Shown here in pieces: positions 1-11,187 of a stretch of 64,000 nt of DNA (the stretch's first letter is position 1; the number at the start of each line of letters is the position of its first letter). The notes beneath the pieces were generated by a model that searched no databases, was not told where the DNA came from, and saw only the letters and a list, made by a program, of their open reading frames with translations. Source of the stretch: Gonocerus acuteangulatus (Eukaryota > Arthropoda > Insecta > Hemiptera > Coreidae); NCBI GenBank assembly GCA_946811695.1, contig OX328124.1, positions 29,816,148 through 29,880,147 of the forward strand. The letters run 5' to 3'. The translations under genes and the position numbers were made by a program.

Positions 1-3000
1 AGATGGTAGCTAAGAATCTTTGGATTTCCTACGGATTAGGGAGGGGTTTCTCTTCTTTTTCTTCGCCTCCCTTCCACTCTTCTATTGAACATATATAATC
101 TTGCCACTTTTCCCTTATAATTCTTTAATCCATCACGTTTTATGCCATCACTTTATTTCTGGTATTTATTACTTCTTCTTGCCCCTGTAAACATTCCTGT
201 TCACTCATTCCTATCGGCATTGTGCCTTCTTGTTTTCATTATTTGGAATACGTATCTTTTAAAATGAATTCATCCTTACACTGTTAGAATAAAAAGGATT
301 GGTTTTATACATTTTTAGCTTTCCAACTCTATTGGCATTAAGACCATTAATATTTGAGAGAATTCTGAATTCTTTTTGTAACGATGTTTTGTATTCCTAC
401 TCTGCGTATTGCTAGGAAGTCTCGTTAACGATGCAAGCTTTTGTCCAGGGTTAAAATATAACTAATTAGTCAGGTTAATTGAAATTCATGGTTTGAATGT
501 ATTCTCCTAATGAAGAGACAAAGCTTCTGAAACCATCCTTATTTGCTCTTTCTTCATATTTTATACATACCGCTTTTAGTCCGGGAATTCTCTGAAGTAT
601 TAAAGCTGAACCGAAATATTAAATACTTCAAATGTAAAGCTGTGAAGCCCTTCTATGGGTTTTTGGATGCTTCCTGTCTCTCTAGCGCAAACCTTCCTTC
701 AACTGTACACTTTTTATGGTCTTAGATGCGTATATTACATCCTGATATGCCTATTAGAATATATACGTGTGTGTGCAGAGGAGGGGGGTCTCTTTGTAGT
801 CTGGCGCCTGTGTCTGAAGATGATAAAACAATAAAAAAAAAAAAAAATCGTAATTTCGTTAGCCAGAAGATTTGAAGGTAAAAGAAATTACTGAGTAAAC
901 AGTCACTTTTATGCCAAACACTTTTTGTAAAGGAAGTGTTTGGCATAAGATTCGATTTGGCATTTCAGATTCGAGACTTTGCTCTGGGATTGTAGGCGAT
1001 ACGGCTTGTAGCAAATTGCCACGACTCTAACCCCTTTAGAATAGCCTTTAATGCCTTAAATAAAATAACGAAATAGACCATTTTTCAATATATTACTTCG
1101 TCCATGGATAGAATATGTTCGTTCCCTAGTTTGCTGCGATTTGCTTATTCGATAGTTTGGCATGATAGGGACGATATAATACTCATGAGTGAAATTGGTC
1201 TATTATGGATGACGAGTATTCATGAAACCCACAAGTTGAATTCGGGCGTGTTGGAACTAAGTTAAGGCCTTCTCTGAGCGATGGGATGTAAACGTACGCT
1301 ATCTCGAGGAACTATCCTTTACGTGGGCATCATGCTTTGATGTATTGATCAGACTATTATTGCGGTTCCATCGCTCTTGTTTGGCGTTGTCAATTGTTTT
1401 GTTCTTCTCAACATTATATATTTTTACTGAGTTACAGGCACGCATTTAACCAGGTAATATTTAGATACATCCTCAATTAAATTGTTACAATATTTCAAAT
1501 TTTACTTCTCTTTGTGGAGATTTTGATGAGGGTTGGTTACGAGGGTATATGTTGTAGACGCTTGGTATAAGGGCGGGAGCGAAGCAGGGGATGGCCGACA
1601 ACTCATCAGTGTTCTAGTGTCCGCCCCCTTGGCTTAGTCTTCAATCTAAACCAAATTATTAAATTGTCTACAATTCGTCCTTTTTGCCCCCTCTCCCTCA
1701 ATTATACAAATAGGTTTTTACTTTTAGCCACCATATTCCCCATTATTCCCCATTATTTTATTTTAGTTTTTTTTTTCTGTTCTTGATTTGTTTACTGGCT
1801 CAAATTGATTCACTTACTATCTATTATAATCGTAACAATGTCTTAAAAAAAACAACGGCAAATAAATATTATAGTAGATATGACTAATTCATGGGTCATT
1901 AGGTATCCTGAAGAATTTAAATTTTCATCTTTACAAATTTAATCAATGATAATTACTCCTTATCGTTTCCAATTTATTTAAAAACAAATAAATCGTTATC
2001 AAAATAATTTGCTTATTCAATTTAAAAGAGTTTTCTGAACAAAACTCTCATTAAAGACTTATTTAGATCAATTTTAATCCGCTCTTTTAATTCTGTATTT
2101 ATCCAATAGCTGAATACCCGTACTTCGTCATGGCAGATAAGTAATTATTTTATTGCGTTAAACAATGTATCTTCAAAATTAACGCTACTTCATAACGTAC
2201 TAATTTTGTGAAATTTTTTATAGCACGGTTCCCGTCAAACTATAAGTTTTTCATCAATTGATAAGTAACTAAAGTATAATTTTTCCTCGAGTCTGGGGCG
2301 CTACGGACCAGTGTCAACAAACAGATAACCTAGAGGTAACCCGTTATGTTACTAGTAACAGGAGTTTAACCAGTACAGGTTAAAATTCGTTGTCACTAAT
2401 AAATGGACGTTAAAATTTGTTTTTCCAAGATGTCATTTGGAAACACCCATTATATTCTCGAGCATTAGCAAGAAGTGTTCTAGCTGGGGATGCTGATGAG
2501 TGAGGAGGCCGTGCAAGGTCTGCCATAATAGTTGAAATGAACCGCAAATAAAAATTATATCCTGAAATGGATACAGTTATCGTCCTAGCAACGCATGCTG
2601 CCTAGGCGTGCATGGTCTCTTTAAAACCAACTAAAAATTCAAACCCCTCTAAAAATACTTAAAAAGTTAAATATCTAAAAAATATTTCTTAACGAGTGTT
2701 TAAATCCTAAAGGAGTGTCCATAAAAAATTACAAATTTTTCTGTTAAGTGGTTTGGGCTGGGCGATGATAGGTGAGTGAGTGGTATTTGACAAATATATA
2801 CTAAATTGGATTTTTAAATTTTTAATCAAGAGCCCCCCTCAATTTACTTCTAAGATTTTAATGGCGGAGGGGGGGGGGGTACTTAGGAGTTTGACCTAGA
2901 AGTCAATTTACTCTTTGACGGTAAATTTACTCTTTGATTGTCCGAAATTGTAAGGATTGAATACATTAAAGAGGCTAAATGTTTTAATGGAAGAGAATGG

Positions 3001-3640
3001 GTTGATGGATCGTACAAGGGAGGTAAGGCTTGGTTTATTGTACGAAAGGGGTTGTGTATTGTGTCTTTGTGGCTTGCTAGGATTGATTGGATTCTGGGGC
3101 TATTGTATAGCTTTGGCGGGAGAGAGCTAGGGGTTGGCACGGCCTTTTCTCTACAAGGTGGTTTGGCTAACTCACTATCCTCTTCTACCTCTGATATTCA
3201 TCCTCATCAGATACACCTCTTTAACCTTACTATAAACTCATCCTTGTGCTTTCGGTGCTATCAAGACTGTAACAGAATTTCGACCTCTACCTCTGCCTCA
3301 AGCATATTTATCGCGGTTCTTGATTGAATGATGAGGCCACGCTGGTGGACGAAGGCGTGGAGTCTCGAGTTGGCTAAATCCACCATTTTGGAACTGGACT
3401 TCGATGTACCTCGCATTCCTCGACGCACCCCACTAAAGAAGAGAGTGTATTGAACCAATGATGGTTTATAATGATGACCAGGACATCGGATCGAATTCGC
3501 TGAACGGAATGGAACTCACTTCGACATGCCCTGGGCTCCGTTACATTAAATGCAATTAAGCAGGCGGCCAGTTCTGGTCTAAGGCTTTCTGAAACGTAGG
3601 TAACATCTGCATGATATTAAAGAGCTATATGATATCAATG
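1..3640. other. AT-rich non-coding DNA
   Basis: I see no exon, RNA gene or classifiable repeat here. There is a G-run near 2868-2879, a short GC-rich inverted pair around 1570-1630, and homopolymer runs. The short open frames at 2883-3327 overlap on both strands, lack splice context and resemble no protein family I know. Confidence 0.5.
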
Positions 3641-3989
3641 GGGGCGAGGTAACTTCAGTGGTAGGGCACTGGACTAATATGCCAGAGGACAAGAGTTCAA
3701 ATCCCGAGCAAGCACTAAAGATTTTCTTCTAGTGTCTTCGTTCATGGGTTGCATTCGGCCTCCCTGACCATCCCTAGGCAAACCCAGCCTTTAAATAATT
3801 TATTAATGAGTACTTTGGTGCTAATTACCCTAGCAGACGAAGCAGCAAAGGGGAAAATCAGGCGGCCGGAGCATAGTACTGACCACACTATCTCCCTAGT
3901 GTGCCGTATGGTCGTGTATCAGATACCTCTATAGTATCTGCCCCTCAGGGTCCTCGTGGCCTGTTACGGGACTGATTTTTTTTTTTTTT
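3641..3989 (+). mobile_element. tRNA-headed SINE, family A
   Basis: The head resembles a tRNA gene: an A-box-like stretch (AACTTCAGTGGTAGGGC, about 3651-3667) and a B-box-like stretch (GAGTTCAAATC, 3693-3703). A ~250-bp unrelated body follows and ends in a T run. Sequences related to the body recur at 22324-22603 (inverted), 48868-49125 and 43160-43240 (inverted fragment), so this is a dispersed family. The internal boxes would serve RNA polymerase III in an active copy. The open frame at 3749-3934 lies inside the SINE body and is not a gene. Confidence 0.75.
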
Positions 3990-5020
3990 AATATTATATC
4001 AGTACATACCTTTTGCCATCTTATTATATTTATGAAACAAATCAACCTATTATGGTACCAGCTTCACTTTCTGACTGAATAAGATTTTAACATTGATTGT
4101 TTTGTTATCATTTGTACAAGTTGAATCGTAATAATGAAAACTGTTTTGACAGTAATAAATGTCGTGCTTTGTTCTTGGTAATGACAGCTCTTATCAGATC
4201 TATTTCTATTTTGTTTGTAATGAGTTTAGGAGACTCTTTTCTCTCAGATTTACACAAGCATCCATCTGTAAATGCCGGAACACTTATAATAAGAACGGTC
4301 AAATTACTAAACCTGGCAAAAACCATATTCTTTGACATGTTTCCATATGTACTCGTTTACTTGGACTGGTGCTCGTAAAACACTTGTCCTCCTTGTCCGA
4401 GAACTAATTAACCTCACATACATATATTAGATTGATAAAGCAACGTGGTCTTGATGATTCCACTTCTCCTGTAGATGATATTAGGAGGGACGATGTGCTA
4501 ACGGTGGTCTTGGGCAGACTGTTTTTGCTTAGCTGCCGTTTTACAGTTATAGAGAACGGTGAACTGGCCGCAATTTTCTCGGTTCCCGGTCACACCGTTA
4601 CCCTCCCTCTCTTGGGCTACTTCTTCTTACTTCGTACTTAACCTAGTGTAGCATGTTTTTTATTACTGTAAAATATTGGCATTCCTCATCTGATTTCAGT
4701 ATAGACTGCAGTAGTTCCGAATATACCACCAAAAAATAGAACAAAAAGTTTACTCATAAGGTATTAGTTCAAACTGATTCACATTAGAAAAAATTAATAA
4801 GCATTTCCCATATCACTGGAATTATTTGGAATAGAAAGAAATGGCCTAGAAGCAGACGTGTTATAACAAAATGAATTAAAAATAAAAAGCAGATAAAAAC
4901 CTACGTAGCATTCCAAAGTAAGAAGTAAACTAACTTTTTTTTTCTAATGAAATAGCTGGTTAAATAAAATTTAAACACGAAGGGACGGTTGGTATTCGGA
5001 TAGGAAAAAAAGTCAGATCT

Positions 5021-5062
5021 TCAGGACGTTTCGGCTGCACTTTGTCAGCCTTCTTCAGCACT
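5021..5062 (-). ncRNA. Hammerhead ribozyme motif, core intact
   Basis: On the minus strand the conserved core reads CTGAAGA (5058-5052; position 7 is free in hammerheads) and GAAACGTC (5032-5025). Between them is stem II, GGCTG / CAGCC with an eight-base loop. One extra A (5051) separates the core from stem II. Stem III is only the self-complementary ACGT, which could pair in trans in a dimer. Cleavage would follow the C of GTC. Stem I is poor (one G-C pair before mismatches), so activity is doubtful. Confidence 0.6.
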
Positions 5063-5160
5063 AAAATTGCCTGGGCGGGGAAGAAGACAGTTAGGTGACC
5101 ATGGTTTACACATTTAACCATGGTCACATTTAACTGTCTTTCTCTCCCCCGCTCAGACAT

Positions 5161-5206
5161 TTTTAGTGCTAAAGAAACTGCCAAAGTGTAGCTGAAACGT
5201 CCAATG
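5161..5206 (+). ncRNA. Decayed hammerhead ribozyme
   Basis: This is the inverted partner of the motif at 5021. GAAACGTC (5194-5201) is kept, but the first core block reads CTAAAGA (5169-5175). Core position G5 is A here, which is expected to abolish cleavage. Stem II is also eroded. Confidence 0.5.
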
Positions 5207-5812
5207 TAGATTTCTGCCTGAAAATCTGACGTTTTTTTCACCTAGCCGCACCCCACCAGTCCCTTGACTTCGTATCACTGCAACGGCTATCTCCATCTCC
5301 ATTATAAAATTTAAGAAGATATATGCCTATATTTATTTATCTGTTATTTTAAACACATTTTTCAGTAATTTGGTGTGAACTAACGTTCTTGCTGACTTCT
5401 GTCTGATCTGGTGAAATGGCTTATAAATGAAATAACCGTGTTATAATATTGAGATCTCATCATTCGAAAATGGTGTTTGAAATTACCATGTAAATAGTTT
5501 AAGTTATTATCAACAATCCTGCCTTTGTGGTGAATATAAGCACTATATAACTTTATCAGGCAAGTTTGGTCTAGGATTTGAGATTATTTTATCTTATCTT
5601 CTGGGATTATGAGTGTTTTCGCTGAGAGCGGTCAGCTGCGCCAATTTATCATCCTATATGGAAGCCTCAAGTACTTCATTGTAATTTAGTATCCCATTCT
5701 GTTGATAGGGATATTTTTAAGCGCAAATATTATTATTGGCTTACAATCAATGGTTGCGATTGTATGAAATAAATTATAATAAAATTAATAATCTCTTGCG
5801 ATGGTTGGGTAA

Positions 5813-6646
5813 TCTATATATATAAAAATCACGTGTCTGTCTGTTTTTCTGTTTGTTTGTTCCTTATACAAATCCACACCGTTTGACCGATTTGGACCAA
5901 ACTTGGCAGACAGGTAGGTCTTGATACAGGAAATCTCCTAGGCTAGGTCAAAAAAATCTACCAGCTGTATGTTTGTGCCTTATACAAATCCGCACCGTTC
6001 GTCCGATTTTGAATAAACTCGATACCGTCTCCGCACCGTTCGTCCGATTTTGACTAAACTCGGTACACATGTAGATCGTAATCTGGGGAGTGTCGTAGAC
6101 TAAGTCAAAAACGTCTTATAACTGTCTGTATGTATGTTTGTCCCTTATAAAAATCTACACCGTTCGTTCGATTTTGACTAAACTCGGTACACATGTAGAT
6201 CTTAATCTGAGGAGTGTCGTAGGCTAAGTCAAAAACGTCTACCAGCTGTCTGTCAGTAAGTTTGTACCTCATACAAATCCACGCCGTTCGTCCGATTTTG
6301 ACTAAACTCGGTACACAGGTAGATCCTAATCTGGAGAGTGCCGTAAGCTAGGTCAAAACCCTCTACCAGCTGCAGTCTGTATGTCTTTTTTTTTTTTTTT
6401 TATTTATAAAAATCCACTCCGTTAGACCGATTTTCACCAAAATTGGCATACATGTATGTCTTGATAAGGGGGGGTGTTATAGGTTAGGTCAAAGTCGTCT
6501 AGGACTCAAAGTTGGGAGGTCACGGGTTCGAAACAGTTACAGGTTCGTGTTATTAGATTTTAATAATACTCTTTTGGCTTCTAATTTTTTTAGGCTCTTC
6601 TATAAGCAGAAAGTGGGAGTAGCATGGCACGCCGGGTAACAGCTAG
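5813..6646 (+). mobile_element. Non-autonomous Helitron
   Basis: It begins with TCTATATATATAAAAATCAC directly after an A and ends with AACAGCTAG directly before a T. This is the TC...CTRR structure inserted between A and T expected of Helitrons. The 5' part (TCACGTGTCTGTCTGT) and 3' part (GGGTAACAGCTAG) closely match the second copy at 14331-14797. The interior has about four tandem units of roughly 120 bp. No Rep/helicase frame is present, so it would need enzymes in trans. Confidence 0.85.
5865..6360 (+). repeat. Internal ~120-bp tandem repeats of the Helitron
   Basis: Units recur with the landmark CCGATTTTGACTAAACTCGG followed by an acacatgtagat-like stretch, then GTCAAAAACGTCT and a CTGTATGT-type stretch. 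Divergence is light, and one unit is interrupted near 6001-6030 by a short partial copy. Internal tandem duplication is common in non-autonomous Helitrons. Confidence 0.75.
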
Positions 6647-8290
6647 TTAGCTTATAAAGCAAGTGTCAGATAACTTCAGTTCCCAGGAAAACTCGTTGAA
6701 CGATGCCGATAAACTGTTTATATATAATTATTTTTTAGTGCATTAGTTCTTAGTTCCACATGAAATTCATTGTAGTCAGTGGTAAAGTGGGACACAGTTT
6801 GAATTTCTTTAATAATGTGAAAGAAGAAACGTAAAACGATTATTTTTATTTATTTCGTTAATGCTCCGCCTCTATAGCTAATAGCATATATTCCTCAGTG
6901 TGAGCTGATGTAGGCACTGCACCAATCGATGCCACTCCAATAAAATCATCCATGTGAGTAGGTATGTTAAGTCAGATAGATATAAAAAATAAATAGATTA
7001 AAAAAAATTAGAAATACAAAAAATAATTACTTATAACAACAAAAATTATTGTTACAAAAAAGAAATTGTAATAAAATGTAAAGCATAAAACATGATCATG
7101 TGACCATTTGCCCGAGGTTGTATGCGAAGTCTATATTTTGTCGAATATGTTATTGGTTTTCAAATAACACATTCAAAAACGATTGTAATACGTGTTTGCA
7201 CAATACATTGAATTTGGCCTCTGAATATGCACTGTAGAAATATTATTTATTATGGCGTAGTTCTGTTTTTAAATGGAAGTGATACAAAAATGGGTATTCA
7301 TTGTTTTTACTTTTCGTTGCCCCGAAAAATGTTGGGCATTCATGACAATTGCCTTAAAGGGTAATTTGTTTCCATGAATCTAATCTCATCACTATTCAGA
7401 ATGATTGTTAATTTCTCTGGCCGAATCAGAACTAATAATATTAACCCAGCGAGTATTCCGAGTGAGAATTCTCACAACTCTAAACTTGTCTATTTTATTT
7501 CAATTTTTGATAGCGTGTCTCATGGAAAGTACCATCCCCCTTCGTGTTGTCACGTTCTGTTCCCCTCATCTGTCATTCAACACCACTCCGTCGCTTTTCC
7601 ACACTTATTCTTTATCATCTATCACCCTTTCTATTTTTCACTCAATTGTATTTTTATATATTTCGACGTGCCAATTGGTTTTTTTTTAAATGATGTATAA
7701 TTAGCGGGCTAAGCAGTGAAGCTAAAGGCGAAGAATACCTGGATTCCTTCATTAGGATTCGCAGGGCTTTGCCTTCATCCACCCCTAATTAGCTTAACGA
7801 TGATGACTTCATTCCCCGTTTTATACCTTCCAAGGATATCTTTAATAATATTTCCCCTTTTTCCTTATGGCTTATTGGATACCAGCCTTTAGTACTCCTC
7901 GCAAATCTAACGCATATAATAAAAAATGCTTCCTTCAAAATATGTGGCATTTTCGAATGATCATGAGACTGATTTAACCTACGAGGTATTGTCATTGGAA
8001 TAAATAATATAACTTTTTGACTGTAGATTTTATAGAATCAACCCGATTCGTTATATTCTTCGATTTAATACATGAAAGACACCAAATCTACCCTTAAAAA
8101 GAACGAAATTCAATCCGCATACGGCCGTTTTTCATGATTGACATTAGAAGTGTTGTCAATTTTTTTAAGTATCCTTGCCATAACCCAATGGACTTTAAAT
8201 GAAAACACAATATGGAATGGATGAGATTTGGCTAAGGACATAGAACTTGGGATAACGTGGATAAGTTTAGTGTTGCCATGGTCACCTAAA
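6647..8290. other. AT-rich non-coding DNA
   Basis: No recognisable gene or repeat. The overlapping open frames at 7374-7700 are low-complexity with no family signature. Confidence 0.45.
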
Positions 8291-8324
8291 CGTTATTGGG
8301 TCTTCCTCCACTCCCTAAGCATTT

Positions 8325-8455
8325 GTTGCTGAAGAAGGCTGCCAAAGAGCATGTCGAAACGTTTGAAATGTAGATTTTTTCGAAAATCTGACGTTTTTTC
8401 TTAGCCTAATCGCAATCATTCCTTTACTTCTTATCGCCTCAACAGCTACTTTATG
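8325..8455 (+). ncRNA. Hammerhead-bearing element end, ribozyme partly decayed
   Basis: CTGAAGA (8329-8335) and GAAACGTT (8356-8363) flank a stem II that has lost pairs. The cleavage triplet reads GTT rather than GTC. The following ~90 bases (AAAATCTGACG, then CTTAGCCTAATCGC, then CCTCAACAGC) are the family's conserved 3' end, also seen at 5220, 46860 and 50090. Confidence 0.6.
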
Positions 8456-8459
8456 CATT

Positions 8460-9472
8460 TCATTACTAAGATATGAACGCTTGAGAAATTTCAAAGGACA
8501 AACTACAGGAGCTCAGAAACGGATGTAGACCGTTGCTAGTAAGGGGATAAAAAACACAGCCTAGCCTTATGTGTCCTGTCGGGAGTTGTGCTAAGCCCAT
8601 TGATTACAATTTACATGGTCTCTCTAGAATTGATGGCTGTTTGCGGAAGACAAGAAACTGAAAAACAGCGTTATTTATGTTTCTTCTAGTACTAATATGT
8701 TAGTCAGAGAGTACAATTGTTGCGTTCTCTCAATTGTTCTTTATAAACATGTAACGTTGGGTATTTCAGCTATTACACTATAATTTCATTCATCCGGCTT
8801 TGTTGCTGATAATGTTTTATCAGAATCAAGTATTTAATTCTCCAAAACTATAGCCGATGGTGATGTCTTTATCGCATGATGATACCAGGCTGATAGCTGA
8901 ATAAGAGGATTTCTTTCTTGATAAAACATTTTTATCTTTTAATTTGCTCATTTCCTTCTAAGTACTTCTAGAACTGAGTCGCCCTCTATTAGCCTTCAAT
9001 ATTGAATTTCTTTATGTGTTCTATTGATTTGGATTCCACATAAATAGTCCTAGGTAGAAAATTGAGGTTACCTTTCATCATTTTCTCAGTTATTTCAGTT
9101 CGATACCTCTGTGCTAAGGAGGAAAACTTTCTCAAGAGAAACTATGCCAGAACTCCGGGTGGAAATTCTTGTCTCGCTCAGCCAGTAGCCTAGAATAGTT
9201 TAAACCGGCGTTCGAAGCAGTTATTGAACCTTTTGAAGGAGTTACTATTTAACTGTTTCAGAACAACATTCAAAACTTTAACTGAAATTCAAAATTTTAA
9301 ACTTGAAACTAACATTCAAAATTTTAACTGAAATGCTTCATGAGAACTTTCTTATTAAAGGGATTTTCGAAATAATATTCCTACAAGTGCAATATAAGTT
9401 CTCATATGTATTTTGACATACTTAAAAGAAATAATCGGTAACCTTAGATAATCGGTAAAAATAAAAAAAAAT
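8460..9472. other. AT-rich non-coding DNA
   Basis: Nothing recognisable. A short imperfect repetition of the CAAAATTTTAA / ACTGAAA type lies around 9265-9335. Confidence 0.4.
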
Positions 9473-9650
9473 AATTGAGAGGAGATCGTTGACCGTAGAT
9501 GATGCAAGGTAGGGATTGTCGGGGTTCGGTCACATCTACTTAATAAAACTACATTTTATCGTAAAAATGGTTTTATTGTGCCGACGTTTCGGCTTGAACT
9601 TCAAGCCTTCATCAGGGCTGTAAAAACAAGTAGGACGGATGTAATACTGC
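9473..9650 (-). mobile_element. Terminal part of a hammerhead element (family B)
   Basis: On the minus strand this holds the ribozyme, then ATAAAACCATTTTTACG, a GTGACCGAACCCCGAC stretch and the terminal block ending CGATCTCCTCTCAA. The same terminal block occurs inverted at 33405-33465, and the ribozyme recurs at 33131. The other end is not clear; it may reach the (TA)n tract at 9844. Confidence 0.65.
9578..9620 (-). ncRNA. Hammerhead ribozyme, type I, family B
   Basis: All core blocks are canonical on the minus strand: CTGATGA (9615-9609), GAAA (9590-9587) and cleavage triplet GTC (9585-9583). Stem II is a long perfect hairpin, GGCTTGAA / TTCAAGCC. Stem I is GCC / GGC. An extra A (9608) sits between core and stem II. 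Stem III is only the self-complementary ACGT, as expected for a ribozyme that works as a dimer. Hammerheads of this minimal kind are known from Penelope-like elements and animal retrozymes. Confidence 0.85.
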
Positions 9651-9841
9651 ATAAGCAAATGCGACCATACGAATAAATGAATACAGCAAAAATGTTTCTT
9701 TTATTTAGATATGAATTTGTAAATAACAACATGAAATTCATAAAAATGCTTGGAGTTGATCTGTCAGCTGAAGTGGTAATTTGGGTAATGCGAAGCATGA
9801 AAATTACAAATGACAATAAAACCAGCTCTCTAGCGTCAATG

Positions 9842-9843
<2 letters not shown>

Positions 9844-9905
<62 letters not shown>
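9844..9905. repeat. (TA)n microsatellite
   Basis: About 31 uninterrupted TA units. Open frames translating to alternating Tyr/Ile are artefacts of it. Confidence 0.97.
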
Positions 9906-9907
<2 letters not shown>

Positions 9908-11140
9908 TCAAAAATAATAAAATTAAAAGACATTGTCTAATTTGGTAAAGTAAAATATATAAATCAAGCACAAAATTATTTTTACTAATTGTTACGACTA
10001 GACGTCGAAAACATTTTAATGAACCTCCATTTATATAAAATGACTAAGGGCATATTAATTATGGGATTAAGTTAAATTGTTTCAATTATTTTGTCTTGTA
10101 AATATTTTTTTTGTATATCCTAAATATATAGTACAGCCCAATAAAATATGCTTGTTTCTTAGTTGATTTATCGTCCACGATAAGTTACACAAAAAAATAA
10201 AAAAATTAAAAGTTAATGAGGATTTCGTACCTGGTCTTAATTTAAATTCTCTATCATACCATCGCAGCTTCTGTTGAAAGAACAATAGTTAGAAACAAAA
10301 TACTAAATGGACTCCTGAGGAACCTCTTGCACAAATTATATAAATTTTGTGACTACGTGATTTTGCATTTATTAATTAAAAAGAGAAGGAGCAAGTAAAT
10401 TTGTAGTTAAGTAGAGGTAGGTGTATTTGCATACAGCTTAGATGAGCCTCGGTGTGTTTGCTCGGCAGAGGAATGGCCTGGTTCTGCAATCGGGTGGTTT
10501 AATACAGTCAAACTCTACTTGGCTTTACACCTGAGGCTCGGCCGCGTCGCTCGATAAACCAGTTTACACTTAGCCTCTCTTCTATTTACAGCTATCTACT
10601 ACACTTTCTTTCTGCTTGTTTTACTCTATCTCTTAGACGCAAAGTTTGTTGAGTTTACCACACACTCTAAGAATGCAGCTATTCCTGTTGCGCTTAGAAG
10701 TATTTCGGTTCTTTCTTGTGAAATACCCGCATGTCTAATTTAATATATAATTACCATATTTTAAATAACGCAGTGAATATATTATTATATTATTACATTT
10801 GCATTGCTTATTTGGTTATATTGGTGCGTGGTAGGTTGTTTTGCATGAATTTATTTAAGTTATACAATTATTTGAAGACACAGAAAAAACAATTTAGTTT
10901 TTATTAAAAAATGCCTACGTAATAAGAAAAGATTAAGCCGTAATGGGCACGTAATGAATCTACACAAGAGAGATAGTGGGTACAGATGGATGACAGTGAC
11001 ACAAAGGAAGAACACCTGTCAATTTTTATATTAAATAAGAGATGCGAGGACTAAACGAAAAATATTTAATATTTCTTTAATCGTTCTTTAACTCTTTCAT
11101 CGGATCTATTTACTAAATATTTCGAAATGAACTAGTTAAA

Positions 11141-11187
<47 letters not shown>

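Larger units (their letters stand above)
4985..5245. mobile_element. Fold-back hammerhead element
   Basis: Two diverged arms are inverted copies of each other and each carries a hammerhead-like motif. The centre is a tighter inverted repeat (about 5085-5145) built on TGACCATGG / CCATGGTCA. The outer right end (AAAATCTGACGTTTTTT, about 5220 on) matches the sequence after the motif at 8325, so both belong to one family. No coding capacity. Confidence 0.65.

Noticed and set aside
1422..1455. 16-nt microexon GCACGCATTTAACCAG
   Set aside because: The acceptor GAGTTACAG and donor GTAATA are weak and no other support exists.
9601..9940. Open frames with long Tyr-Ile runs (also at 22722, 25671, 31769)
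   Set aside because: These are (TA)n microsatellites read as codons.
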